From: Vibrio campbellii CAIM 519 = NBRC 15631 = ATCC 25920
GTDB taxonomy: Bacteria > Pseudomonadota > Gammaproteobacteria > Enterobacterales > Vibrionaceae
Direction: 5' to 3'
DNA length: 64,000 nucleotides
NCBI RefSeq assembly: GCF_002163755.1
Contig: NZ_CP015863.1
Location: 2,976,001 to 3,040,000, forward strand
In this document: positions 8,054 to 16,067 of the stretch, piece by piece
Numbering within the stretch: the stretch's first letter is position 1
How the letters are laid out: each line of letters starts with the position of its first letter
Made by a program: the position numbers and the translations under genes
The notes under the pieces: model-generated
Databases searched by the model: none
What the model saw: only the letters and a program-made list of their open reading frames with translations
Told to the model about the DNA's origin: nothing

Positions 8054-9547
8054 TTATTTCACGCGATCAATTTCACGATGCACCTGACCCAAGGATTTTG
8101 CCCAAGGACTCAGCGATTTAAGCGCATCCGGTAAGCTTTCGACTGCGTCACGAGCCAATTGAATGGTTGGGTAATCTTGGTAAGTGATGATGTACCATTC
8201 CGTTCCACTGCGCACCGTTGGGTAAATTCTTACCTTACCGTTTAAGTCGTATTTATCGAGAAACGCTTGCACATCTTCCATTGCGGTCATCGCACCGAGC
8301 TGTAGCGTATAGCCGCGTGGCGATAAGGCCTTAAGCTCTTCACGAGCAAAAGAGAACTTCACCACTGGTTTAGTTGGCATAACTTGAGCTTCTGCAGACT
8401 GTTCACCTGTCTGAACAACATTGATGAGCGAAGAACTCGAGCTGCTTTGCGCTTGAGGAACCGATTCTTCAACCAGTTGTTTGATTTCATCAGTATCCGC
8501 TTCTTCTGGCTTACCCTCGAGCAATGCATCCACCACATCAGACTCAATCACAACACGTTGTTGCTTGTCTTCCATGCCAACACTCGCCACTTCATCCGTT
8601 ACGGTTGGTGGTAATGAATCAGAGTCATCCGTCGCATCAGTAAGCACCGTGCTATCTTCAGCTTCGTTGCTCATCGTCGAATCTGCGCCACTGGTAGCTC
8701 GAGATTCGCTTAGGGTTGGAATCGCCGTTTGCTCAATAGCGCCAGTGATTTGCTGTGCTTTATCATCAGGGCTCGGCTGATTGTACATCCACCAATAGCC
8801 ACCAGCAGCTAACAATAGCAGCACCAATACAACCAATGCGATATTAAGGGGTGAGCCTACAATTGAGCGGATAATGATCCTTTTTTCCACTTTCATCTCT
8901 CCTAACGCCATGATGTCCCCCGGAACCGGGTCGACTTTCTTAAATGCATCTCGAACGCGCTTTTCTGATTCATCGTCGACATATCGAATTACCAAAGATT
9001 CAAAAAAGCAACGCGCTTCAACTTCTGACAACATCTCAATATCGAGTTCAACTGGCTTAAGTTCTTGCCCGTAGCTGATACGCAACAATACCGATTCCAA
9101 ACGCCCACTTTGAGTAAACAGTAAGATGTTGATTTTCCATTTTGGATTCGCTTGTGCTGCTAGCACCAACATCCATAATTCTGAGACCAGTGTTTCACTC
9201 AACAAGTGCGCATCATCAACCACAATCGCGATATCACACGCTTCATTACCTAAGATACGCTCCAAACTATCAAGCAACGTATCTTGCTGATTGAACAGTG
9301 CATCAGAAACAATCTGGCTCAAGATGAGCATACGACGCTGCACATCATCTTGATTTGAATGACAAAGTAACAAACATTGGTTTTTGTTACTTGCACCGAG
9401 TTCAAGATATCGCTGTGCCAACCAAGACTTTCCGTACCCAGTTTGGCCATTTACTGCGATCAAGTTAGAACCAAAATTGGTCAACAAGCTTAATCTGTCT
9501 AAAAGCTCGGTTTGCGAATCCAATTCAAGAACGTGAGCGAAACTCAT
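8054..9547 (-). CDS. damX: DamX, SPOR-domain cell division protein
   Basis: A bitopic inner membrane protein of the division septum. Domains in order: a cytoplasmic ATPase-like region with a P-loop (GQTGYGKSW, about 34-42) and IAIVVDDAHLL; one membrane helix (NIALVVLVLLLLAAGGYWWMY, about 235-255); a long acidic Ser/Thr/Asp-rich periplasmic linker; and a C-terminal SPOR domain (GYTLQLGAM to ARDAVESLP) that binds denuded glycan. The 497-aa length and the aroB-damX-dam context fit. The AAA-like N-terminus is fuller than in E. coli DamX, as is usual in Vibrio. Confidence 0.9.
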   Translation of the reverse strand: MSFAHVLELDSQTELLDRLSLLTNFGSNLIAVNGQTGYGKSWLAQRYLELGASNKNQCLLLCHSNQDDVQRRMLILSQIVSDALFNQQDTLLDSLERILGNEACDIAIVVDDAHLLSETLVSELWMLVLAAQANPKWKINILLFTQSGRLESVLLRISYGQELKPVELDIEMLSEVEARCFFESLVIRYVDDESEKRVRDAFKKVDPVPGDIMALGEMKVEKRIIIRSIVGSPLNIALVVLVLLLLAAGGYWWMYNQPSPDDKAQQITGAIEQTAIPTLSESRATSGADSTMSNEAEDSTVLTDATDDSDSLPPTVTDEVASVGMEDKQQRVVIESDVVDALLEGKPEEADTDEIKQLVEESVPQAQSSSSSSLINVVQTGEQSAEAQVMPTKPVVKFSFAREELKALSPRGYTLQLGAMTAMEDVQAFLDKYDLNGKVRIYPTVRSGTEWYIITYQDYPTIQLARDAVESLPDALKSLSPWAKSLGQVHREIDRVK

Positions 9548-9600
9548 CTAAATAACCTTAATAAACTACAAGAATGACGCCGATAGGCGCCATTACAAGG

Positions 9601-10701
9601 TTAAATGTCACGACCGAAGTCGATAGCTTGTTTGATGATATCTTGCGGTGTGTCTGCAATGACTTCGGCACTGCCGATGCCCGTTGGCAGAACTAAACGC
9701 AGCTGACCGGATAAGACTTTCTTATCACGCATCATGTGCGTCATGAAATCATCAAAGCTCATTGTATCTGGCGTATGCACAGGCAGTTTAGCGCGGCGCA
9801 TAATATTGATGATGCGGTCCAGTTGCTCTTGCGAAATCAATCCACGCAAGTGAGAGGTTTTCGCCGCCATCACTGTACCGGAAGATACCGCTTCACCGTG
9901 TAGCCAGTTGCCATAACCAAGTTCAGCTTCAATCGCATGACCAAAGGTATGGCCCAAGTTCAGCAGTGCTCGAATGCCTGACTCTTTCTCATCTTGTGCT
10001 ACAACTTCCGCTTTGATTTCACAACAACGTGCAATCGCGTAAGTCAGTGCCTCTTCATCCAATGCATATAGACGATCAAGATTCTCTTCTAACCAATCGA
10101 AGAAAGCACCATCGTAAATAATGCCGTACTTGATCACCTCAGCAATACCTGCTGCAAACTCACGCTCTGGGAGCGTCGATAGACAGTTGGTATCGATGAT
10201 AACCGCTTTAGGTTGATAAAAAGCACCAATCATGTTTTTGCCTAGCGGGTGGTTAACTGCGGTTTTACCACCTACAGATGAATCCACTTGAGACAACAAT
10301 GTGGTTGGAATCTGGATGAAATCCACACCACGTTGGTAACATGCAGACGCGAACCCAACGAGATCGCCAATAACACCGCCACCCAATGCAATAATCACTA
10401 CATCGCGTGCGTAGCTTCCCTCTAGCAGGAAGTTCATGACTTGATTAAACGTGTCTAGGCTTTTGTATTGCTCACCATCAGGCAATTCAAGTAATGAGGC
10501 ATCACAACAGAGCTGTTCAAGCTGACCAAGAATTTTTTCCGCATACAGTGGAGCAACCGTGACATTACTGATCACGACAACTTTCTGATTTGCGTTTTTG
10601 TTTGAAAGAATTTGAGAAAGGTACGCCGGGTCTTCAAATAACCCGGCGCCAATTGAGATTGGGTAGCTACGCTCTGCTAGATTGACCGTAATCCGTTCCA
10701 T
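9601..10701 (-). CDS. aroB: 3-dehydroquinate synthase
   Basis: Second step of the shikimate pathway, converting DAHP to 3-dehydroquinate with NAD and a metal. Conserved blocks are LPDGEQYKSLDT, ALGGGVIGDLVGFASACYQRGV, PTTLLSQVDSSVGGKTAVN, AEVIKYG and LNLGHTFGHAIE (metal-binding His). Length is 366 aa, with the start at MERITVNLAERSYPI. It lies 31 bp after aroK. Confidence 0.97.
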   Translation of the reverse strand: MERITVNLAERSYPISIGAGLFEDPAYLSQILSNKNANQKVVVISNVTVAPLYAEKILGQLEQLCCDASLLELPDGEQYKSLDTFNQVMNFLLEGSYARDVVIIALGGGVIGDLVGFASACYQRGVDFIQIPTTLLSQVDSSVGGKTAVNHPLGKNMIGAFYQPKAVIIDTNCLSTLPEREFAAGIAEVIKYGIIYDGAFFDWLEENLDRLYALDEEALTYAIARCCEIKAEVVAQDEKESGIRALLNLGHTFGHAIEAELGYGNWLHGEAVSSGTVMAAKTSHLRGLISQEQLDRIINIMRRAKLPVHTPDTMSFDDFMTHMMRDKKVLSGQLRLVLPTGIGSAEVIADTPQDIIKQAIDFGRDI

Positions 10702-10732
10702 CGGTGTGCTCCAATTTGAAAAAGATAAATGC

Positions 10733-11251
10733 TTATCTCTCTTCTAGCATTTTTACGATCTGGTTGGCTACCACTTTTGCACTCTGATCGTCAGTACGAA
10801 CTGTGTAATCCGCTACTTCTTCGTATAGAGGGTTACGTTCGCCTGCCAAACTTTCCAATACTTCACGAGGGTTGTCAGTTTGAAGTAGAGGACGCTTCTT
10901 GTCGCGGTTTGTGCGAGCAAGTTGCTTTTCAATAGTTGTTTCTAGGTAAACAACAACACCACGTGCTGAAAGACGGTTGCGGTTTTCTTTGCTCTTAACA
11001 GAGCCACCGCCCGTTGCTAGCACGATGCCTTGCTCTTGAGTTAGGTCTTCGAGTACAGCTTCTTCGCGTTTGCGGAAGCCTTCTTCACCTTCAACATCAA
11101 AAACCCAAGCGATATCTGCACCAGTGCGTTCTTCGATCACTGTATCAGAGTCCACGAACTCCATATGCAGTTGCTGTGCTAGGTGTCTACCAATTGTACT
11201 TTTGCCGGCGCCCATTGGGCCAACAAGGAAAATATTACGTTTCTCAGCCAT
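10733..11251 (-). CDS. aroK: Shikimate kinase I
   Basis: ATP-dependent 3-phosphorylation of shikimate. The P-loop GPMGAGKSTIGR is near residue 11, DSDTVIEERTGADIAWVF carries the shikimate-binding Asp, and ATGGGSV and KRPLL are further family blocks. Length is 172 aa. It heads the aroK-aroB-damX-dam-rpe cluster and lies downstream of pilQ with a 188-bp gap, the arrangement common in Vibrio and Pseudomonas relatives. Confidence 0.97.
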   Translation of the reverse strand: MAEKRNIFLVGPMGAGKSTIGRHLAQQLHMEFVDSDTVIEERTGADIAWVFDVEGEEGFRKREEAVLEDLTQEQGIVLATGGGSVKSKENRNRLSARGVVVYLETTIEKQLARTNRDKKRPLLQTDNPREVLESLAGERNPLYEEVADYTVRTDDQSAKVVANQIVKMLEER

Positions 11252-11439
11252 ATTTAGCGGTAATTTACAACGTTAATTCAATAAGATCGCCACAAGAAAA
11301 CACAGCCAAACTGCTGTTTCACAAGGCTTGTGGCACCAATTCCTCACAGATAATTCGTGATAAGACCCGAAATTATCCAAGCATGATGCCACTAATGCAA
11401 CTTTATTTTTGATCTAATCGTTTTTTTGCCTACCGATTC

Positions 11440-13191
11440 TTACTGAATCACAACTTTAGGTGTAACAAAAATCAGTAGTTCACTTTTACCGACATTTTCG
11501 TAACTTCGATGGAAAAGCGCACCTAACAGCGGCAAATCACCTAATAAAGGCACCTTATCGACGGAGTTTGTAATGCTGTGTTGAAAAATACCGCCCAACA
11601 CGACTGTCTCGCCATTATTAACTAAAACCTGTGTACCAATACGTTGCGTATCTATCGCCACCGCCTCACCAGTGCCTGTTTTTACCACTTGGCCCGGTCT
11701 GTCTTGCGTAACACTCAAATCCAACACCAAACGGTTGTCAGGCGTAATCTGTGGCGTCACTTTCAAGCTCAATACCGCTTTTTTGAACGTCACAGAAGTC
11801 GCACCACTGGAAGAAGATTCAAGGTAAGGGATCTCGGTACCCTGCTCAATGTAAGCTGGCTTCTTATTCGTGGTTATCAAACGTGGGCTAGAAATAATTT
11901 CTGCTTTCGATTCTTGTTGCAGCGCCGAAAGTTCCAAATCTAGTAAGGTGTCCGAACCTAACTTAGCAACTTGGAAGGCTATACTGGTCGCATTTGGACT
12001 GGTCGCGGCAAGGTTAACGTTGAGAAAGTCATCAATACCCACACTGCTGCCACCGTCATCACCTTCACCGTCACCGCCGCCATCGTACAGGCCGATTGTC
12101 GCAAGGTTATTCTCAATTGAACCACCCACAGTATGACTGCCATTAATGGAAGTGAAGCCCCAACGAACGCCAAGTTCGTCCATGTTACCTTCATTAATAG
12201 TCACAATACGTGCTTCAATCTGAACCTGTTTTACAGGAATATCCAATGATTCTATGATCTCGCGAATCACTTCAATATTCTCAGGTAACTCACGAATCAA
12301 TAACGAGTTGGTACGCTCATCAATGGTCATGCTGCCTCGATCTGAAAGCATACTGATGTTGCCCTCTCCATTGATCATCTCAGCAATGTCTGACGCTTTA
12401 GCGAAGTTCACCTTGATGATCTCTGATGAAAGCTCACCGATCTCTTTCTCTAGCTTTTGCTTTTCGAGTTGCTGCTTCTCGCGCAGATCCAATTCATCTT
12501 TTGGTGCGACGAGAATGACATTGCCATCAACACGCTTATCTAACCCTTTCACTTGCAGGATAATGTCGAGTACTTGCTGCCAAGGCACACCATCAAAACG
12601 CAAGGTCAAGTTACCCTCGACCGAGTCAGAGACGACCAAGTTAAATTGATTGTAGTCGGCGATAAGTTGCAACACGTTTCGCACAGGAATGTCTTGGAAG
12701 TTAATCGAAATTAGCTTGCCTTCTTTTTCCAAAATGCTTTTATCCAGCGCTTTTTCGTTGGCTTTAAGCTTGCCAACCTTTACCTCTAAATAACGACCAG
12801 TAAGACGGTAGTCGTGAGAATAGTCCTCATCGATATAAGCCACCAGACGTGTTGTAGAAGTATCGCGGAATACCTCAACGCTCTCGACAACCGTCGAGAA
12901 ATCTTTCACATCAAGTAGGTAAAGCTGGTCATCTTTAACGGAGGTGTTGAGTAAGTCGATACTCAAGCCTTCTTGTACGCGTTTAATATCAACAATTGCA
13001 GCGGGTGATGCGAGCTCAACCACAATCACGGCGTCTTTGTCTTTGTTCGTACGGAAGTCGATGCTCTTAAGCGAGTTAGACTGTACTTCTTCTGCTGCGA
13101 CAAAAGGGGCTAAAAGTAGAGAGAACCATAAATAGAAGAGCCCTGTTAGCTTCCTTGGTGTCAGTGTTAATCCGTGTCTCATTTTCATCAT
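11440..13191 (-). CDS. pilQ: Type IV pilus secretin PilQ
   Basis: Outer membrane secretin through which the type IV pilus (MSHA/competence-type machinery) passes. After a signal peptide (LTGLFYLWFSLLLAPFVAAEE) come an AMIN-like region (about 40-130), the secretin N0 domain (ISINFQDIPVRNVLQLIADY), NolW-type repeats (EIIKVNFAKASDIAEMI) and the secretin core ending in VPLLGDLPLLGALFHRS and LLIFVTPKVV. Length is 583 aa. Around residues 368-383 there is a Gly/Asp-rich stretch, noted separately. It is the last gene of pilMNOPQ. Three Met codons lie in the first four residues, so the exact start is uncertain. Confidence 0.95.
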   Translation of the reverse strand: MMKMRHGLTLTPRKLTGLFYLWFSLLLAPFVAAEEVQSNSLKSIDFRTNKDKDAVIVVELASPAAIVDIKRVQEGLSIDLLNTSVKDDQLYLLDVKDFSTVVESVEVFRDTSTTRLVAYIDEDYSHDYRLTGRYLEVKVGKLKANEKALDKSILEKEGKLISINFQDIPVRNVLQLIADYNQFNLVVSDSVEGNLTLRFDGVPWQQVLDIILQVKGLDKRVDGNVILVAPKDELDLREKQQLEKQKLEKEIGELSSEIIKVNFAKASDIAEMINGEGNISMLSDRGSMTIDERTNSLLIRELPENIEVIREIIESLDIPVKQVQIEARIVTINEGNMDELGVRWGFTSINGSHTVGGSIENNLATIGLYDGGGDGEGDDGGSSVGIDDFLNVNLAATSPNATSIAFQVAKLGSDTLLDLELSALQQESKAEIISSPRLITTNKKPAYIEQGTEIPYLESSSSGATSVTFKKAVLSLKVTPQITPDNRLVLDLSVTQDRPGQVVKTGTGEAVAIDTQRIGTQVLVNNGETVVLGGIFQHSITNSVDKVPLLGDLPLLGALFHRSYENVGKSELLIFVTPKVVIQ

Positions 13192-13222
13192 TACTCAATA
13201 TCAAAAATAAATGCCGCTATGC

Positions 13223-13738
13223 CTATCTCAACGCCAACTTCACTTTGCGCTTTTGCCAACAACCTAAACCGTCTGGCAAGGTTTCATTAATCAATAAATA
13301 GCTGTGGGATACGTGGGTTACCTTGCCATTGTTACGTCCGAGGTATTGACCTGGCTTCACTTTGTAAACTATGCCATTCGGAGCTTGAACCAAACCCGAG
13401 ACGCTGCTGCCCATTCCCATCACACCCTTAAGGCGAAGTTGGTTGAGTGGGAAACGTTCCAGTTTGTCTGTGCGCTTTCTTGACGGCGGTTGCCAACAGT
13501 CTTGCCTCGCAACAGGTTGAGTTGAGATGGTGGCCTCTTTTGGCAGTTCAAAAGGGGCACGCAAAATTTCAGGCTCGTAACTCACCACTACATATTCTTC
13601 AGTCGGCTGGAGTTTGGCGACATCACGGCGTGCTTGGTTTTCTACACCGCGAATAAAGTCGGTTAGTGACTCATCATTGGCTTGGCAACCACTCAGCAGA
13701 CTCACCATACAAACCATCAGCAAAGATTTATTTCGCAT
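13223..13738 (-). CDS. pilP: Type IV pilus inner membrane lipoprotein PilP
   Basis: A 171-aa lipoprotein that links the PilN/PilO alignment complex to the PilQ secretin in the periplasm. The signal MRNKSLLMVCMVSLLSGC ends in a lipobox with Cys18. The C-terminal part has the family segments LKGVMGMG and VYKVKPGQYLGRNNGKVTHV. The start overlaps the pilO end by 11 bp, which indicates translational coupling. Confidence 0.94.
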   Translation of the reverse strand: MRNKSLLMVCMVSLLSGCQANDESLTDFIRGVENQARRDVAKLQPTEEYVVVSYEPEILRAPFELPKEATISTQPVARQDCWQPPSRKRTDKLERFPLNQLRLKGVMGMGSSVSGLVQAPNGIVYKVKPGQYLGRNNGKVTHVSHSYLLINETLPDGLGCWQKRKVKLALR

Positions 13739-14321
13739 CTTTCTTTTCCTCTGGTTTGAATTGGTAAGTGTTTGCTCTTACACGGAAGTGCAAGGTTTCA
13801 CTCTCTTGACTGACTCGCTGCCAAGTTACATCTTGAAATGTGATGATGCGTGGTAAGGTGGCGATGGCCTGTGAAAAACGACCGATGTCATGGAAGTCAC
13901 CCGTTAGCTCAATATTGAGCGGCAAACGGTAAAGGAAGTGCTCTGACTCTTTATCTCCCCAATCAATACGCGTAAATGTCAGCTTGTTATCGATGCCGAG
14001 TTCATTAACCGACGCTAGCATGGTCGCCAATTCTTTCTGTGCCGGCAGTTGTTGCAAAAGCAGTTCATAGCGGGTGGTCAGTTCATCAAGTTGTGACTGA
14101 AGCTGCGGCAGTGCAGCGACTTTATTGGCTTTGATCCTCAGCGCGACTTTTATAGTCTGCTCTTCTTGGATCAAGGTATTAAGGCGAGCTTCCTCTGGCT
14201 TCAAATAAAACCAGTAACCAAAACCTTGGATCAACACCACCATAAGAAGAATCGCCACCAACTGAGGTACCAGCGGCCATTCAGCGATTTCATCCATTTC
14301 TAGGTCTTGCCAATTAACCAT
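13728..14321 (-). CDS. pilO: Type IV pilus assembly protein PilO
   Basis: A bitopic inner membrane protein of the alignment complex that dimerises with PilN. It has a short cytoplasmic N-terminus (MVNWQDLEMDEIAEWP), one membrane helix (LVAILLMVVLIQGFGYWFYL, about 19-38), a coiled coil (about 40-100) and a ferredoxin-like C-terminal domain (FHDIGRFSQAIATLPRII). Length is 197 aa. It overlaps both pilN (8 bp) and pilP (11 bp). Confidence 0.94.
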   Translation of the reverse strand: MVNWQDLEMDEIAEWPLVPQLVAILLMVVLIQGFGYWFYLKPEEARLNTLIQEEQTIKVALRIKANKVAALPQLQSQLDELTTRYELLLQQLPAQKELATMLASVNELGIDNKLTFTRIDWGDKESEHFLYRLPLNIELTGDFHDIGRFSQAIATLPRIITFQDVTWQRVSQESETLHFRVRANTYQFKPEEKKDAK

Positions 14322-14895
14322 GCTGCTTACCTCCTTTTATAGAGGCATCTTTAAACATAAAGGAGACTTTGAACGTCTGGAACTCTTTACCAAAGAGCGC
14401 TTTACCATGGACAATGGAGTGCATATCAACATCCAGAAGCTTGGCAGAACGCTCCATATTATCGAGCATGGTGGCAAGACGAGAGGTGCTATCAGAAATA
14501 CCCGAGATCTCAATCTCGTAGTCGTTCATTTTGATCTTATCGACATAGACGCCTTCAGGGATCACTGAGGGCATCAGGTTCATAAACTCAGTGGTTTTAT
14601 TGCGCCCATTTTGCAGCCCCTCAACGGTCTTTAAGCGCTCTAGAATTTTGCTGTGCTCTTGCTCTGCTATCTTCATGGCTTCAATACGTTTATCGAGTTG
14701 AGAGATATAGTGAGCAAGATAATCGAAGCGCTGTTGCTGCTGATCTTGTTGGTATTGGTAGTACTTACCGATCCCCCATTGCACGCCCAGAGCAGCGATC
14801 GCCCCGAGTAAAATCAAGCCAATAAAACGACGACGATGCTCTTCACGTTGGTTTTCACGCCAAGCAAGAAGATTAATGTGATACAGCATTGTCAC
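14314..14895 (-). CDS. pilN: Type IV pilus assembly protein PilN
   Basis: A bitopic partner of PilM and PilO. The cytoplasmic PilM-binding segment INLLAWRE near the start carries the conserved INLLPWR-type motif. One membrane helix (RFIGLILLGAIAALGVQWGI) follows, then a coiled coil and a ferredoxin-like fold. Length is 193 aa. The start overlaps the pilM end by 23 bp, so the genes are tightly coupled. Confidence 0.94.
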   Translation of the reverse strand: MTMLYHINLLAWRENQREEHRRRFIGLILLGAIAALGVQWGIGKYYQYQQDQQQQRFDYLAHYISQLDKRIEAMKIAEQEHSKILERLKTVEGLQNGRNKTTEFMNLMPSVIPEGVYVDKIKMNDYEIEISGISDSTSRLATMLDNMERSAKLLDVDMHSIVHGKALFGKEFQTFKVSFMFKDASIKGGKQHG

Positions 14896-15889
14896 CTCCT
14901 AGCCACTGAATACCACGTACAGCCAGTCCGGCTGCAGCAGTGAAGTGTTGCCAATCCGCGGCACGACGTTTGCGCTTAGACACCTTCATTTCAAACAAAC
15001 CAAGCGGATTAAGCAGTTCACACTCTAGTGCCAACTGGCTAGACAGCTCCTCGGCCAACATAGGTGTTGCAACGCCCTCTCCCGAAAGCCAAACGCCTTT
15101 TATATCTTGGCTTCCATTAATTGAGGTATAGAGCTGCATCTGACGTTTAACACGCTCGACGATTTGTCGATTAAATTGATCCGTTGCCACTTGTGCATCG
15201 TCTGCTAATGGATCTTGTTGAAACAAACTGCCCGTAGTGCGAGTACCGCAGGGAAATTCTTTATGAAACAATTCGCCTTGTTCGGTGAACATCGTGAAAG
15301 AACTATTCAAAGAACCAATGTCCAGTAAACAATACTTGTTCTTTTCAGGAAAACGTTCCGCTACCAATTTCCACATATGACCAAGACTTTGTGAGTGCAC
15401 GTCCACCAGTACTGGTTTCAAGCCTGATTTCTGCAATGCCTCAACTCGGGTTTCTACCACGCCTTTACGAGTCGCGAAGACCTGATAACTGTCATTGCCT
15501 CGCATCTGCTCATCCGTATCAACCTTGATGAAGTCAAGACTCAGCTCTTCCACGGGGAATGGAGACTGATGTGAGAAGGCTTGCACAACAGCAAACTCCT
15601 TTTCACTCTCTTCTAAGTTCTGCTCTATCTGCAGCTTTTTACTGATCACAGCATTATCTGGAACTGAAATTGCGACCTTTCGAGCACGAAAAGGTAGCTC
15701 TTTTTTCATCTCTTTAAGGGTCTTTACAATTTCTTGATGATTTATGGTGTTATTTTCAGCGACAATACCTTCCTTAAGTATTATTTCTTTGTAACCCAGT
15801 AGTGCGTAACTGTTGCCATTGGGTTTAAGTACCACGGCTTTGAGGCTGTTATGGCCAATATCTATGCCCGTAACTAATAGCTTATCCAT
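14873..15889 (-). CDS. pilM: Type IV pilus actin-like protein PilM
   Basis: Cytoplasmic FtsA/actin-fold ATP-binding protein that docks on PilN. The N-terminus MDKLLVTGIDIGHNSLKAVVL carries the phosphate-1 motif, and YCLLDIGSLNSSFTMF and GVWLSGEGVATP are the later actin-fold motifs. I prefer the ATG at 15889, preceded by GAGAGTAGAG, over an upstream in-frame ATG at 15976, giving 338 aa. First gene of pilMNOPQ, divergent from mrcA. Confidence 0.94.
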   Translation of the reverse strand: MDKLLVTGIDIGHNSLKAVVLKPNGNSYALLGYKEIILKEGIVAENNTINHQEIVKTLKEMKKELPFRARKVAISVPDNAVISKKLQIEQNLEESEKEFAVVQAFSHQSPFPVEELSLDFIKVDTDEQMRGNDSYQVFATRKGVVETRVEALQKSGLKPVLVDVHSQSLGHMWKLVAERFPEKNKYCLLDIGSLNSSFTMFTEQGELFHKEFPCGTRTTGSLFQQDPLADDAQVATDQFNRQIVERVKRQMQLYTSINGSQDIKGVWLSGEGVATPMLAEELSSQLALECELLNPLGLFEMKVSKRKRRAADWQHFTAAAGLAVRGIQWLGGDNAVSH

Positions 15890-16067
15890 CTCTACTCTCG
15901 CTCCGAAATTCTTGCGTGCCGATGTTGTTAGCACCCAGAGAATTTTCTTCGTGCAAAGGTTGTTATTAGCATCCAAATAAGAGTTAATATCTCATATGTG
16001 CTAAATTTTTGACCTAAGAGTACAAGGGTTTGCCGTTACACAGCCTCAACCAATCAGGGATTCTCCG

